Source: Blautia faecicola (GTDB taxonomy: Bacteria; Bacillota; Clostridia; Lachnospirales; Lachnospiraceae). From it: a DNA stretch of 64,000 nt. The notes under the pieces are model-generated. The model did no database searches. It saw nothing but the letters and a program-made list of their open reading frames with translations, and had not been told where the DNA came from. Within the stretch, counting starts at the first letter, position 1; every line of letters begins with the position of its first letter. The stretch lies in the NCBI RefSeq assembly GCF_004123145.1, contig NZ_SDKC01000001.1:2761501-2825500 (forward strand), written 5' to 3'. Shown one piece after another: positions 1 to 9,355 of this stretch. Made by a program: the position numbers and the translations under genes.

Positions 1-73
1 CGCTTTTCCTTTTTCTCCCTGTTGCCATACCTGTATCGAATCCCATCTGTTTTCCGACATTCAGGCAAATACG

Positions 74-922
74 TCATTCATTTTTTAACACAAATCGCTC
101 GATCGCATACGCAACGCCGTCTTCCTCATTCGACTTCGTGATAAATGCTGCCTTTTTCTTCGTCTCCTCATCCGCATTCGCCATCACCACCGGAAGTCCC
201 GCCATCTCGAGCATGTTCCAGTCATTTGGCGCGTCGCCGCATGCCATGATCTCTTTCCTTTTGATGCCGAGGATCTTTCCCAGTGCCACCAGACCGTTTC
301 CTTTTCCGGCCTTGCCGGAAATGATCTCCATGTTAAACGGTGTCGCATGGCAGATACTCAGATTCGGAAACATCTGCTGCAATTCCTTTTCTCTGCGATC
401 CCGCTCTTTTGTATCGGCAAAGATCAGATGCAGTTTTTCCATCCCGATCTTTTCCTCCCGGATTTTCTCTGTCAGATGTTTCTGGCGTGTCCGGGTGCTT
501 CGGATATACTGTTCCATTGCGGGACTCATCGATTCGTGTCGCACAAAATGATACGTCTCTTCCTCTACATAAATCTTTCCGTCAAAATATGTTTCCCAGT
601 TGCATGATTCTCCCGCCCACTGTTTCATCACTTCGATCACCTGTAACGTGACATCCCAGGGAATCAGTTCTTCATACACCGTCTCCCCGGAAGGGATCCG
701 GATAATACGGGCACCATTAGAAGTCAGCGCATATTCCACACCGGGGATCTCCAAAAAAGCTTTCGGAAGTCCGATTTCCGGTCTTCCGGTGGCAGGAAGC
801 ACAACGCATCCCTGACGGATTGCCTCTTCCAGAACGTTTCTGGTATGTGCTGTAATCTCTTTGTTGTTATTAAATACCGTTCCATCCAGATCCAGTCCGA
901 CCATGAGAATCTCCGGTTTCAT
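74..922 (-). CDS. Cof-type HAD phosphatase
   Basis: This is a 282-residue HAD-superfamily hydrolase of the Cof/YidA type, which dephosphorylates small phosphorylated metabolites in the cytoplasm; the substrate cannot be read from sequence. Motif I is GLDLDGT (D11 and D13, nucleophile and acid/base). A C2-type cap fills the middle, a GKAGKGNGL lysine region follows, and motif IV is GDAPNDWNML. The start at 922 is chosen because an AAAAAGGAGG-type site lies just upstream; the frame stays open further but that part overlaps the end of hsdS. It begins 17 nt after hsdS, so it is probably the last gene of an nth-phosphoesterase-hsdM-hsdS-HAD run. Family is secure, substrate unknown. Confidence 0.85.
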   Translation of the reverse strand: MKPEILMVGLDLDGTVFNNNKEITAHTRNVLEEAIRQGCVVLPATGRPEIGLPKAFLEIPGVEYALTSNGARIIRIPSGETVYEELIPWDVTLQVIEVMKQWAGESCNWETYFDGKIYVEEETYHFVRHESMSPAMEQYIRSTRTRQKHLTEKIREEKIGMEKLHLIFADTKERDRREKELQQMFPNLSICHATPFNMEIISGKAGKGNGLVALGKILGIKRKEIMACGDAPNDWNMLEMAGLPVVMANADEETKKKAAFITKSNEEDGVAYAIERFVLKNE

Positions 923-939
923 ATACTCTGCCTCCTTTT

Positions 940-2745
940 TCAATTTTCTCCGCGCTCCAGCCATCCGCATGCGCCCAGCCCGGAATACTCCATCAGCATC
1001 TCCCAGCCATGCACTGCCATCTGCCGGATCTGCGCCGTACTCCACAGTTCATCCGTCGCGATCCCTTCCTCACCCTGGAATGCCAGATGAGCATCCTGCG
1101 GATTGCCGTTTTCGCCTTCCTGTAAAAGTTCCTGTAAAAGATAAATCGGCGTATCGTACCGTTTACTCAGTTCCTCGTTTCGATAGGTCAGAAAATCCTT
1201 CTCCAGCAGATATTCCCGTTGTCCCTTTTTATCAGCAAAGGAAACCGCCGCCGGCTGAAAATACGGCTGTGCGATCCGGAAAATCTCCTGGCGCCGCTTA
1301 CAGTATGCACCGGTTCGCTCATCCCGCGGTGCCCAGCAACACAATACACCTAGAACCAGATGAGCTGTCCTTTTCTGTTCTTTGGACAGTTCCATCCGTT
1401 TTCTTTTCGTCCGCTGTCCGGCGTTTCCCGGAACCACTTCCGGCGTTTCTTCCTGCCCCCCGGCTTCTGCCTGATCCGCTTCACCTGCTTCCTGTTCCGG
1501 AACTTTCATGGTTTCCAGATCTTTCTTTTGAGCTTCTTCCGTCTCCACTCCCGAAACAGTTTCCGCCTTCGCCTCTTCCTCAGGTTCTTTCCGCAAAAGC
1601 AGCCATCCCATACCGGAAAATGCTGCCTCTGCCAGTGCAATTTCCCGATCCAGATTTCTCTCGATTTCGCGGATCTTCTTCAGGCATCGGCTGTAGTCTT
1701 CCTGTTTTTTCATGGACAGATGCGGCAGGATCAGTTTTTCCACCTCACCGGCACGGATCGGACGTCTCCGGCTGTCTCCTTCTTTTCTGGCTCCGTAGAG
1801 TACTTCGTCCATACACGGCTGGTTCAGATATGCATATAAGACTTCCGGCAGGATCTGTCCCTGATCCGGCACGATACGAAGTACACTGCGATCCAGATAC
1901 AGCGGATCTTCCGCCTGATCCACCAGAATCAGTTTTCCGTTTCTAAGAAGGACATCTCCCGGGCAGACGCGGTATTTGTCATCAATCGCCCAGTCCGCAC
2001 CTGCATTTTCCTCTACTTTTTCTCCTGCGTGAAGTCCGGTGAGATAGGTCTTCCGGAAATCCTCCAGGCGCACACATGGAAATTCTCCGTTTGGCTCTTC
2101 ATTTTTCGGAACGCCGGTTCCCACCGGTTCTTTCAGATAGTTTCGAAGTTTCGCCTTTTCTCCATATCGCAGCTGAGAGGCAAAGATTCTCTGAAACAAT
2201 ACCTGCTCATACCGTTCCATCCGGCTTCGCATCTCTTCTTTTTTCAACTTGATCTCTTCAAATCGCTGCAGGTTATCCACAATCTCCTGCTGTTTTTCCA
2301 GACTGTCCGGCACATAGATTCGATACTGTCCCAGTGTTTTCCTGCTGATCAGCGCCATCGTGGTCTGATTCGACAGTTTGCGGATTTCTTCCGCATGATA
2401 CCGGAGTGCATAATATCCGTACAGTGGCAGCACCCGGGTCTCGTCAAAGATCAGAGATACGATCTGCTGGTTCGTAGCAAGTTCCCGACCGGCAATTCCC
2501 ACTTTTCCGACCGTGCCGACAATGGAAAATAAGACACTGTTTTCCGGTACCAGATTGACCTTTTCTTTTCCCTGTTCCGACAGGTATTCCGATGCCTCCC
2601 GGATATAGCCCTGATCCAGATTCTCAATCTTGACCCATGGCGTTCCGGTCTCTGCATAATATTCCTTCTGCTCCCGCTCTGGTGTTCTTCCGGAGATCAG
2701 CCGGGCGAGAGATTCCAGTTTGTACATATTTTTCTTCTTACTCAT
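940..2745 (-). CDS. hsdS: HsdS-like type I specificity subunit with extra C-terminal domain
   Basis: A 601-residue protein whose first ~380 residues have the HsdS layout. A target-recognition domain (about 5-150) contains the usual TPWVKIENL and Q-rich segments, a central helical spacer (about 150-190) follows, then a second, more divergent recognition domain (about 195-345) and a second helical spacer (345-375). HsdS would direct the HsdM methylase to a bipartite DNA site. Unlike ordinary HsdS (about 400-450 residues), it continues through an E/A/Q-rich linker (about 387-450) into a further ~150-residue region with no recognised family. The start overlaps the end of hsdM by 8 nt, indicating translational coupling. 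No hsdR lies in the window. The role of the C-terminal region is unknown. Confidence 0.75.
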   Translation of the reverse strand: MSKKKNMYKLESLARLISGRTPEREQKEYYAETGTPWVKIENLDQGYIREASEYLSEQGKEKVNLVPENSVLFSIVGTVGKVGIAGRELATNQQIVSLIFDETRVLPLYGYYALRYHAEEIRKLSNQTTMALISRKTLGQYRIYVPDSLEKQQEIVDNLQRFEEIKLKKEEMRSRMERYEQVLFQRIFASQLRYGEKAKLRNYLKEPVGTGVPKNEEPNGEFPCVRLEDFRKTYLTGLHAGEKVEENAGADWAIDDKYRVCPGDVLLRNGKLILVDQAEDPLYLDRSVLRIVPDQGQILPEVLYAYLNQPCMDEVLYGARKEGDSRRRPIRAGEVEKLILPHLSMKKQEDYSRCLKKIREIERNLDREIALAEAAFSGMGWLLLRKEPEEEAKAETVSGVETEEAQKKDLETMKVPEQEAGEADQAEAGGQEETPEVVPGNAGQRTKRKRMELSKEQKRTAHLVLGVLCCWAPRDERTGAYCKRRQEIFRIAQPYFQPAAVSFADKKGQREYLLEKDFLTYRNEELSKRYDTPIYLLQELLQEGENGNPQDAHLAFQGEEGIATDELWSTAQIRQMAVHGWEMLMEYSGLGACGWLERGEN

Positions 2746-4228
2746 AGTCCCTCGCCATCTCCATCAGTTCCTGTACTTTCTTCATCGTATCGGTTTCCAG
2801 ATCTGCCAGTTCTTTCAAAAGCTGCGCCGGGGACTCTGTCACAACCGTCTCCTGCTCTTTCCATGGTTTGTATCTTCCTGCTGACAGGTTATTGTCATTT
2901 TTTGCGATCGTATCCAGACTTGCGAACCAGCAGGATTTTTCTTCCCAGTGTGCCGGAACCGGATTTTCCCACTGGTTCTGCGCAGCGGCTTCCTCTAACT
3001 GATGCTTCCACTGATCTGCCAGTTCTTTCCGATTCTCCCAGGATGCCAGCATCGCCGGAATATCATCCACACCTGTACGCTCCTGCCGGCGGTCCAGGCT
3101 GTATCCGAGGTTCTGGATCTCATAAAACCATACCGGCTGCTCTCTGTCGATCTCTTCTTCTCTTGTAAAAATCAGAACCGAAGCCTTGCTTCCCGTATAC
3201 GGTAAAAATGCTCCCGCCGGCAGGGAAATCACCCCCTGAATCTGGTAGTCATTTAACAGATACTGGCGAACCTTCTGCTCTGCATCATACATAAACAGGG
3301 TTCCCTCATTGACCACTGCGATCACCATACCCTGCTTTTTCACATGGTTCATCAGCATCTGCATGTACTGCAGCTGTGCTTTTCTGGTACTGATCCAGTA
3401 GCGTTCCTGGTCTTCGATCGGCAGTTCTCCAACCGGTGGATTCGTCACAATCAGATCATATTCCTCATACGTAGGCACTTCTCCTTCCGGCGTGCGCTCC
3501 CCGGTTTTATCGATGCGGTCGGTTTCCAGCGGATCATCCCGACGGATTCCCTCCATGCCGCCGCCATGATAAAACTGCAGCATCCGGGCAATCTGCCACT
3601 GATTTTTCTCTTCCTCACATCCGTATAACTGCCACTGTGGATACTGCCGGTGTGCTGCCGCAAGGAAACCACCGGTTCTCGTCGCCGGATTCCAGACTTT
3701 TTCGATCTTGCGGCCATCTGCCAGCCGGATCAGTGCTTCCGTGAGATTCTCCGGCATCAGAAACAGTCCGGTCGTTCCCCAGGCATACATCTGGCGAAGC
3801 ATCTCCTCAAGCATCACACCGAACAGATGCGGCATCCCTTCTTCCCAGTCACAGTGATCTGCGGTCCAGTCAATGAGTTTACATAATTCTCTCATCCACA
3901 GACCGTTCTCTTCCAGCTTCGCAGTTTCCATAAAATGTCCCGGCTCCACCATCGAAGAACAATACTGCACCTGATACTGCAGCTGCCAGATCCGCTGACC
4001 ATCCTCCACTTCTTCGTCCCCCGGTGTCCATTCCATTGGAAATCCGGCAAACGGAAAGCTCTCCTGCAGGCTGGCTCTCTTCTGTGATTCGATAAACAGG
4101 CGGACATACATCAGATACCCCAGCTGTTCCACCAGACGCAGCGGCTTTTTCTCCTGCTCTGCCTTCAATGTTTTTAAAAGTTCCTGTATTTTCTCTCTTA
4201 CTTCTGTTTTGGTTGTATTTTTTTCCAT
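2738..4228 (-). CDS. hsdM: HsdM-like N6-adenine DNA methylase subunit, divergent motifs
   Basis: A 496-residue type I modification-subunit-like protein with an N-terminal helical region and a C-terminal Rossmann-type methyltransferase fold. A GLFLMPENLTEALIRL segment at about 154-169 matches the usual pre-motif helix. SAM motif I reads NPATRTGGF (from N180) where family members normally have DPACGTGGF. Motif IV reads NPPV (263-266) instead of NPPY/F. Both changes fall on residues that bind cofactor or flip the target adenine, so activity is uncertain. The start at 4228 is preferred over an open upstream extension because that extension lies inside the phosphoesterase gene; the chosen start overlaps that gene by 31 nt. 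It is coupled to hsdS, and no HsdR is present. Confidence 0.75.
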   Translation of the reverse strand: MEKNTTKTEVREKIQELLKTLKAEQEKKPLRLVEQLGYLMYVRLFIESQKRASLQESFPFAGFPMEWTPGDEEVEDGQRIWQLQYQVQYCSSMVEPGHFMETAKLEENGLWMRELCKLIDWTADHCDWEEGMPHLFGVMLEEMLRQMYAWGTTGLFLMPENLTEALIRLADGRKIEKVWNPATRTGGFLAAAHRQYPQWQLYGCEEEKNQWQIARMLQFYHGGGMEGIRRDDPLETDRIDKTGERTPEGEVPTYEEYDLIVTNPPVGELPIEDQERYWISTRKAQLQYMQMLMNHVKKQGMVIAVVNEGTLFMYDAEQKVRQYLLNDYQIQGVISLPAGAFLPYTGSKASVLIFTREEEIDREQPVWFYEIQNLGYSLDRRQERTGVDDIPAMLASWENRKELADQWKHQLEEAAAQNQWENPVPAHWEEKSCWFASLDTIAKNDNNLSAGRYKPWKEQETVVTESPAQLLKELADLETDTMKKVQELMEMARDYE

Positions 4229-4725
4229 ACTATACTCCTGTTTTCCACATTCTGACTGGAAATCGTGATTTTTTCCACCATCCACTCCTGGTTTTCCACT
4301 CCGTCTTCGATCGTAAGCACCGCCATCGTCAAAGGTGCGCCGAACCGCGGTCTGCCGCAGCTTCCCGGATTCAGCCAGAGTCTTCCGTCGATTTCTTCCA
4401 CCGTAAACTTGTGACTGTGCCCGAAGACAACTACCTGTACGCCATTCAGATCCCAGGAAACATCTTTTCTGTCGTGCACCATGAAAAAGGAAACACCCGC
4501 CTGACAAAACCGCTGTGTTTTTGCGATACGTTCTGCCCACTCCCGGTCGTTATTTCCACGTACCAGATAGAAAGGGGCATTCGGTTTCAGATGCATCCAG
4601 AGCTGATCCAGGGTCCGACTCTTATCCACATCTCCGGCATGCAGCACCACATCGCAGGCCGCGATCAGATCCAGAACCGGCAGATGCAATTTTCCATGTG
4701 TGTCCGATATGATCCCGATTTTCAT
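4198..4725 (-). CDS. YfcE/MJ0936-type metallophosphoesterase
   Basis: A 175-residue calcineurin-like phosphoesterase. It shows the ordered metal-binding motifs of the family: D-x-H (GIISDTHG, residues 4-11), GD-x(n) (LHAGDVD), GN-D/H (VRGNNDRE), and GHSH with NPGS (VVFGHSHKF; LNPGSCGRPR). Members hydrolyse small phosphodiesters with a dimetal centre in the cytoplasm; the natural substrate is not known for most. A TAGGAGG site precedes the start. It begins 12 nt after the nth stop codon and overlaps the hsdM start, so nth, this gene and hsdM are probably co-transcribed. Confidence 0.85.
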   Translation of the reverse strand: MKIGIISDTHGKLHLPVLDLIAACDVVLHAGDVDKSRTLDQLWMHLKPNAPFYLVRGNNDREWAERIAKTQRFCQAGVSFFMVHDRKDVSWDLNGVQVVVFGHSHKFTVEEIDGRLWLNPGSCGRPRFGAPLTMAVLTIEDGVENQEWMVEKITISSQNVENRSIVWKKIQPKQK

Positions 4726-4737
4726 CGTTCCATCCTC

Positions 4738-5376
4738 CTACTCTACGCCCACCTTTTTACAGATGTCGTTCACGCAGCACCGGTCACAGTACGGTTTGGT
4801 TCTCGCCGTACAGACTTCCCGTCCATGCATTACCAGCCGGTGACAGAAATCACTTCCCTCTTCCGGCGGAACCAGCTCCCACAGCGCCATCTCCACTTTC
4901 TTCGGGTCTTTGATGCCATCTACCAGTCCCATCCGGTTAGTCAGCCGGATACAGTGGGTATCGGTCACGATCGCCGGTTTGCCAAAGACATCTCCCATGA
5001 TGAGATTAGCACTTTTTCTTCCCACACCCGGTAATTTTAACAATGCCTTGAAATCGTCCGGTACTTTTCCGCCGTACTCATCCCGCAGCATCTTCATGCA
5101 TGCACTGATATCCCGCGCCTTGCTCTTTCCCAGACCACAGGGGCGCACGATTGCCTCGATATCTTCCACATCTGCCTCGGCAAGAGCCTCCACACTTGGG
5201 TATTTTTCAAACAGCCCCTCCACGACCACATTCACTCTGGCATCAGTACACTGCGCCGCCAGCCGCACGCTCACCAGCAGTTTCCACGCCTGGTCATAAT
5301 CCAGGGTGCACGCCGCATCGGGGTATTCTTTCTTCAACCGCTCTATAATCTCCAGGGTTCTCTGTTTTTTGGTCAT
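4738..5376 (-). CDS. nth: Endonuclease III (DNA glycosylase/AP lyase)
   Basis: A 212-residue HhH-GPD base-excision enzyme that removes oxidised pyrimidines and nicks abasic sites. The helix-hairpin-helix LPGVGRKSAN carries the catalytic lysine, and VTDTHC carries the catalytic aspartate. The C-terminal iron-sulfur cysteines are present, but the first spacing is C-x7-C (CTARTKPYC) rather than the common C-x6-C, followed by C-x2-C and C-x5-C. The start at 5376 follows a GGAGGAAAA ribosome site; an open upstream extension of 20 residues has no such site. It is first in the run leading to the phosphoesterase and hsdMS. Confidence 0.93.
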   Translation of the reverse strand: MTKKQRTLEIIERLKKEYPDAACTLDYDQAWKLLVSVRLAAQCTDARVNVVVEGLFEKYPSVEALAEADVEDIEAIVRPCGLGKSKARDISACMKMLRDEYGGKVPDDFKALLKLPGVGRKSANLIMGDVFGKPAIVTDTHCIRLTNRMGLVDGIKDPKKVEMALWELVPPEEGSDFCHRLVMHGREVCTARTKPYCDRCCVNDICKKVGVE

Positions 5377-5630
5377 TTTTTTTCCTCCTGAAAATTTTCT
5401 GTTTATAACTGTTCCGCATCTTTGCATTTTACACACTCCGAAACAGCTTTCTTTTTATCCTTTTCTGCGGGTTACTGTTTTCCCGCTGAATAGTTCTATT
5501 TTAACATACTTTGCCCCCTCTGAAATCCCCCGAATCCATTTTTCTTCTTATTTTATATTTACATTTCCGATTCTCCGGCTGTATAATAAACTGCAATTTT
5601 ATGAAAACACAGGTGATATGGAGAATCAAC

Positions 5631-6428
5631 ATGAGTACAAATAAGAAAGCATTATTTTTTGATATTGACGGAACAATTTTAAGTGAGATTACCGGTAAAA
5701 TCCCGGAATCTGCCTCTGCGGCTCTGCAAAAAGCCCATGATCTCGGACATCTTTTATTTATCAACACCGGACGAACCATCTGCTGTCTGCCGCCGATGAT
5801 CTGTCAGCTGCCGTTCAGCGGGTATCTGTGTGGCTGCGGAAGCTATATTGTATACAACGATGAGGTGCTCACCTCCACGCAGATCCCAAAGGAGCGTCAG
5901 GCGGAGATCATCCGTCAGGTAAGGGCGTCAAATGCAGGGCTTCTTCTTGAGGGAAAAGAGGACTGCTACCGCTCCTCCCACATTACCCGGTTTGCAAAAC
6001 TGGAGGGAACCTGCCGGTATCTCGCCACACTGGGACTGACCAGAGAGCACTATATCGAAAGCGGACTTTGCGACTTTGACAAATTTGTCATCTACACCGA
6101 CGAGCAGACCGATATCGACACCCTGCTCCCTGCTCTGGCAAAAGATATGGATCTGATCGACCGCCTGGGCGGTGTCTATGAAGTTGTACCGAAAGGATAT
6201 TCCAAGGGAACCGCCATCGATTTTATCCTAAAACACTTCGGACTGGAGCTGGATGATGCTTATGTCTTCGGTGACAGCAGTAATGACCTTGCCATGTTTA
6301 CTTATGGTAAACACACCGTGGCTCTGGGACATCACGACCCTGTGCTCGATCCGTATACGGAGTATGTCACAGATACTGTGGAAAATGACGGACTGATGAA
6401 AGCAATGGCTCATTACGGACTGATCTGA
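5631..6428 (+). CDS. Cof-type HAD phosphatase
   Basis: A 265-residue HAD hydrolase. Motif I is FFDIDGT near residue 10, motif II is INTGRT, a C2 cap holds the middle third, the lysine motif is PKGYSKGTAID, and motif IV is FGDSSNDLAMF. It would remove phosphate from a sugar phosphate or similar metabolite in the cytosol. The start at 5631 has a GGAGA site upstream; the reading frame is open further upstream but without a ribosome site. It stands alone on the plus strand, convergent with citrate synthase, and shares the hairpin terminator between them. Confidence 0.86.
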   Translation: MSTNKKALFFDIDGTILSEITGKIPESASAALQKAHDLGHLLFINTGRTICCLPPMICQLPFSGYLCGCGSYIVYNDEVLTSTQIPKERQAEIIRQVRASNAGLLLEGKEDCYRSSHITRFAKLEGTCRYLATLGLTREHYIESGLCDFDKFVIYTDEQTDIDTLLPALAKDMDLIDRLGGVYEVVPKGYSKGTAIDFILKHFGLELDDAYVFGDSSNDLAMFTYGKHTVALGHHDPVLDPYTEYVTDTVENDGLMKAMAHYGLI

Positions 6429-6529
6429 TTCACCACCCTTCTGGCTCGTTGCCCTCCCCGTTCACTATTGCGGCAGTCGTCAAGGTCTTGTGCAAGCCCG
6501 GACTTTGCCTCATTACCCGCGTATATACC

Positions 6530-6568
6530 AAAATCCGCCCGACAGATTTTTTCTGTCAGACGGATTTT
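6530..6568. terminator. Bidirectional terminator between HAD gene and citrate synthase
   Basis: A 17-bp near-perfect stem (AAAATCCGCCCGACAGA against TCTGTCAGACGGATTTT, two G-U type mismatches) with a five-T loop, flanked by T and A runs, lies between two convergent genes. The preceding ~100 bases after the HAD stop hold nothing else recognised. Confidence 0.8.
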
Positions 6569-6577
6569 TGCTTTTAT

Positions 6578-8017
6578 TTATGCATTTTTAATGCTCTTAA
6601 TCTTATATTTTCTCTGGTATTCCTCTGTGAACGGGTTCTGTTCCTCACGGTCTTCCACTTCCAGATACGGTCTGTGGTGTCCCACATAACGGTATGCCGG
6701 ACGGATGATCTTACCGGCGTTGACCAGCTCTTCCAGACGGTGTGCGGACCATCCTGCCATACGGGAGATCGCAAAGATCGGGGTGAACAGCTCTCTCGGG
6801 ATGCCAAGCATCGTGTAAACGAATCCACTGTAGAAATCGACATTTGCACATACCGGTTTGAACAGTTTTCTCTTGTGCATGATCAGCTCGCCTGCAATCG
6901 CTTCCACTTTCTCATACAGGGCAAATTCTCTGGTCTTTCCTTTTTCTTCTGCCAGGAATTTTGCATATCGTTTCAGGATTACTTCACGCGGATCGCTCAG
7001 TGTATAAACCGCATGTCCCATACCGTAGATCAGACCTGCATGGTCGAAGACTTTTTTATCCAGAATGTCATTCAGATAATCTCTCAGGGAAGATTCATTT
7101 TCCCAGTCCGGACAGTTTTCCATGATATTTTCAAACATATCCTGTACTTTCAGGTTTGCACCACCGTGTTTCGGTCCTTTCAGGGAACCGATGGAGGCTG
7201 CAACTGCGGAATAGGTATCTGTTCCGGAAGAGGTTACCACATGGTTCGTGAACGTCGAGTTGTTACCACCACCATGCTCTGCATGAAGTACCAGCGCGAT
7301 ATCGAGAACCTTCGCTTCCAGTTCGGTAAACTGACCGTCTTCGCGGAGCATATACAGGATGTTCTCAGAAAAGCTGTACTCTTTCTTCGGGTTTTTGATC
7401 AGCAGATTTTCATCCTGACGGAAATGCCGGTAAGAATGATACGAATATACAGCGATCAGCGGCATTTTTGCGATCAGCTGCATGGACTGGCGCAGGGCAT
7501 TTTCCACGCTGGTGTTATCCGGATTATCATCGTAGGTGTACAGAGTCAGCACGCATCGCTGCATGGCATTCATGATATTTTCATTGGATGCTTTCATGAC
7601 AACATCACGGATAAAACGGTTGTTCAGATTCATCATATCCGACAGCAGATCGTTAAACATCGCAGACTGTCTTGCGTTCGGGATACGTCCGAACAGCAGG
7701 GTATAGATGACTTCCTCAAAGCCTTTTTTTCTTTTCTCCAGGCTCGCCACCATATCCGCTACGTTATATCCCTGGAAAAATAACTGTCCGTCTGCCGGGA
7801 TCTTTCTTCCGTCTTCATACGTATAACCGACAACGTCCGAGATCTCTGTCAGACCGGTCAGTACACCTTTTCCGCTGGAATCACGCAGTCCTCTTTTTAC
7901 ATCATATTCCTGATACAGGTTCTGGTCGATCCGGCCGGATGCCAGACAATACTGTAACAGTTCGCTAAACTCTCGTTTATGTTCTTCTTCTATGTTCAGA
8001 AATTCTTCTGCTCCCAT
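6578..8017 (-). CDS. gltA: Citrate synthase
   Basis: A 479-residue citrate (or 2-methylcitrate) synthase condensing acetyl-CoA with oxaloacetate. The catalytic triad is visible: His in LHAEHGGGNNS, His in YGMGHAVYTLSDPR, and Asp in NVDFYSGFVY. The N-terminal ~60 residues are an extra helical stretch relative to minimal type II enzymes. The start at 8017 follows an AAGGAGG site; a longer frame would overlap the icd gene. It lies 37 nt downstream of isocitrate dehydrogenase, so the two are surely co-transcribed. No aconitase is in the window. The pairing points to 2-oxoglutarate synthesis for glutamate rather than a full cycle. Confidence 0.93.
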   Translation of the reverse strand: MGAEEFLNIEEEHKREFSELLQYCLASGRIDQNLYQEYDVKRGLRDSSGKGVLTGLTEISDVVGYTYEDGRKIPADGQLFFQGYNVADMVASLEKRKKGFEEVIYTLLFGRIPNARQSAMFNDLLSDMMNLNNRFIRDVVMKASNENIMNAMQRCVLTLYTYDDNPDNTSVENALRQSMQLIAKMPLIAVYSYHSYRHFRQDENLLIKNPKKEYSFSENILYMLREDGQFTELEAKVLDIALVLHAEHGGGNNSTFTNHVVTSSGTDTYSAVAASIGSLKGPKHGGANLKVQDMFENIMENCPDWENESSLRDYLNDILDKKVFDHAGLIYGMGHAVYTLSDPREVILKRYAKFLAEEKGKTREFALYEKVEAIAGELIMHKRKLFKPVCANVDFYSGFVYTMLGIPRELFTPIFAISRMAGWSAHRLEELVNAGKIIRPAYRYVGHHRPYLEVEDREEQNPFTEEYQRKYKIKSIKNA

Positions 8018-8054
8018 GGGAATTCCTCCTTGTTTCTCTCTATTTTTCCTGCTC

Positions 8055-9251
8055 TTACAGATTCTCAGCGATTGCTTTGATAAATCCTTCACTGTTTAAT
8101 ACGGTCGGATTTTCCATGGTTGTGATCAGAGCCAGGTCTTTTGTCATCTTTCCTTCTTCGATGGTGCGAATGGTCGCTTCTTCCAGACGATCTGCAAAAT
8201 CCATCAGTTCTTTGTTGCCATCCAGTTCTCCACGTTTTCTCAGGGCACCGCTCCATGCAAAGATGGTTGCCACGGAGTTTGTGGAGGTCTCTTCCCCTTT
8301 CAGGTGTTTGTAGTAGTGACGCTGTACGGTTCCGTGTGCAGCTTCGTATTCGTAGTAGCCGTCCGGGGATACCAGTACTGAGGTCATCATTGCCAGAGAA
8401 CCGAAAGCAGAGGATACCATATCGCTCATCACATCGCCGTCATAGTTTTTACATGCCCAGATGTAACCGCCCTCTGATTTCATCACACGGGCTACGGCAT
8501 CATCAATCAGTGTATAGAAATAAGTGATTCCTGCCTCTTCGAATTTTTCTTTGTAATCCGCATCAAAGATTTCCTGGAAAATGTCTTTGAAGGTATGGTC
8601 GTATTTTTTGGAAATAGTATCTTTGGTTGCAAACCACAGATCCTGTTTCGTATCCAGTGCATAGTTAAAGCAGCTTCTTGCAAAGCTCTCAATGGAGTTG
8701 TCCAGGTTGTGCATGCCCTGTGCCACGCCAGGTCCTTTGAAATCAAAGACCAGTTCTTTTGTCTGAGTTCCGTCTTCTGCGGTGTAAACCAGTTCTACTT
8801 TTCCAGGTCCCGGAACTTTCATCTCGGTGTTTTTATACACGTCACCGTATGCATGTCTTGCGATGGTGATTGGTTTTTTCCAGTTTTTTACGCATGGCTC
8901 GATACCTTTCACAACGATCGGAGCACGGAAAACGGTTCCGTCAAGGATCGCACGGATGGTTCCGTTCGGACTTTTCCACATTTCTTTCAGATCATACTCA
9001 GTCATACGTGCGGCGTTTGGAGTAATGGTTGCACATTTGACTGCAACACCGTATTTCTTGGTTGCCATGGCTGCATCGATGGTTACCTGATCATCGGTTT
9101 CGTTTCTGTGTTCCAGACCCAGATCGTAGTATTCGGTTTTCAGGTCGATGTAAGGAAGCAGCAGATCATCTTTGATCATCTTCCACAGAATTCTTGTCAT
9201 CTCGTCTCCGTCCATCTCTACCAGTGGTGTTGTCATCTGAATTTTACTCAT
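8055..9251 (-). CDS. icd: NADP-type isocitrate dehydrogenase (subfamily II)
   Basis: A 398-residue isocitrate dehydrogenase oxidatively decarboxylating isocitrate to 2-oxoglutarate. It resembles the homodimeric subfamily II found in eukaryotes and some bacteria ([13 protein letters not shown] at the N-terminus, [26 protein letters not shown] for substrate and cofactor contacts, [12 protein letters not shown] near the C-terminus), not the E. coli-type enzyme. The metal-binding acidic residues are in the [11 protein letters not shown] region. A GGAGGAGA site precedes the ATG. It sits between a GntR regulator (104 nt upstream) and citrate synthase. Confidence 0.94.
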   Translation of the reverse strand: MSKIQMTTPLVEMDGDEMTRILWKMIKDDLLLPYIDLKTEYYDLGLEHRNETDDQVTIDAAMATKKYGVAVKCATITPNAARMTEYDLKEMWKSPNGTIRAILDGTVFRAPIVVKGIEPCVKNWKKPITIARHAYGDVYKNTEMKVPGPGKVELVYTAEDGTQTKELVFDFKGPGVAQGMHNLDNSIESFARSCFNYALDTKQDLWFATKDTISKKYDHTFKDIFQEIFDADYKEKFEEAGITYFYTLIDDAVARVMKSEGGYIWACKNYDGDVMSDMVSSAFGSLAMMTSVLVSPDGYYEYEAAHGTVQRHYYKHLKGEETSTNSVATIFAWSGALRKRGELDGNKELMDFADRLEEATIRTIEEGKMTKDLALITTMENPTVLNSEGFIKAIAENL

Positions 9252-9355
9252 TATTTGTCTCCTCCTGTTTATTCTCTTATCTTATTCTGCTTTTCTATCT
9301 TTCAAACCGTTTGCGGTTCCTGGTTTTTCTCTTTTACAGATCTTATTGATATCTT

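Noticed and set aside
861-1946. A 361-codon plus-strand frame opposite hsdS
   Set aside because: Pro/Ser-rich shadow with no domain and no ribosome site; the minus-strand HsdS reading has clear recognition domains.
4229-4540. Upstream extension of hsdM by 104 codons
   Set aside because: It lies wholly inside the phosphoesterase gene in another frame and has no ribosome site; family comparison starts near MEKNTTKTEV.
6449-7783. A 444-codon open frame on the plus strand
   Set aside because: It lies antisense to citrate synthase, whose motifs are clear; the antisense frame has no recognisable domain.
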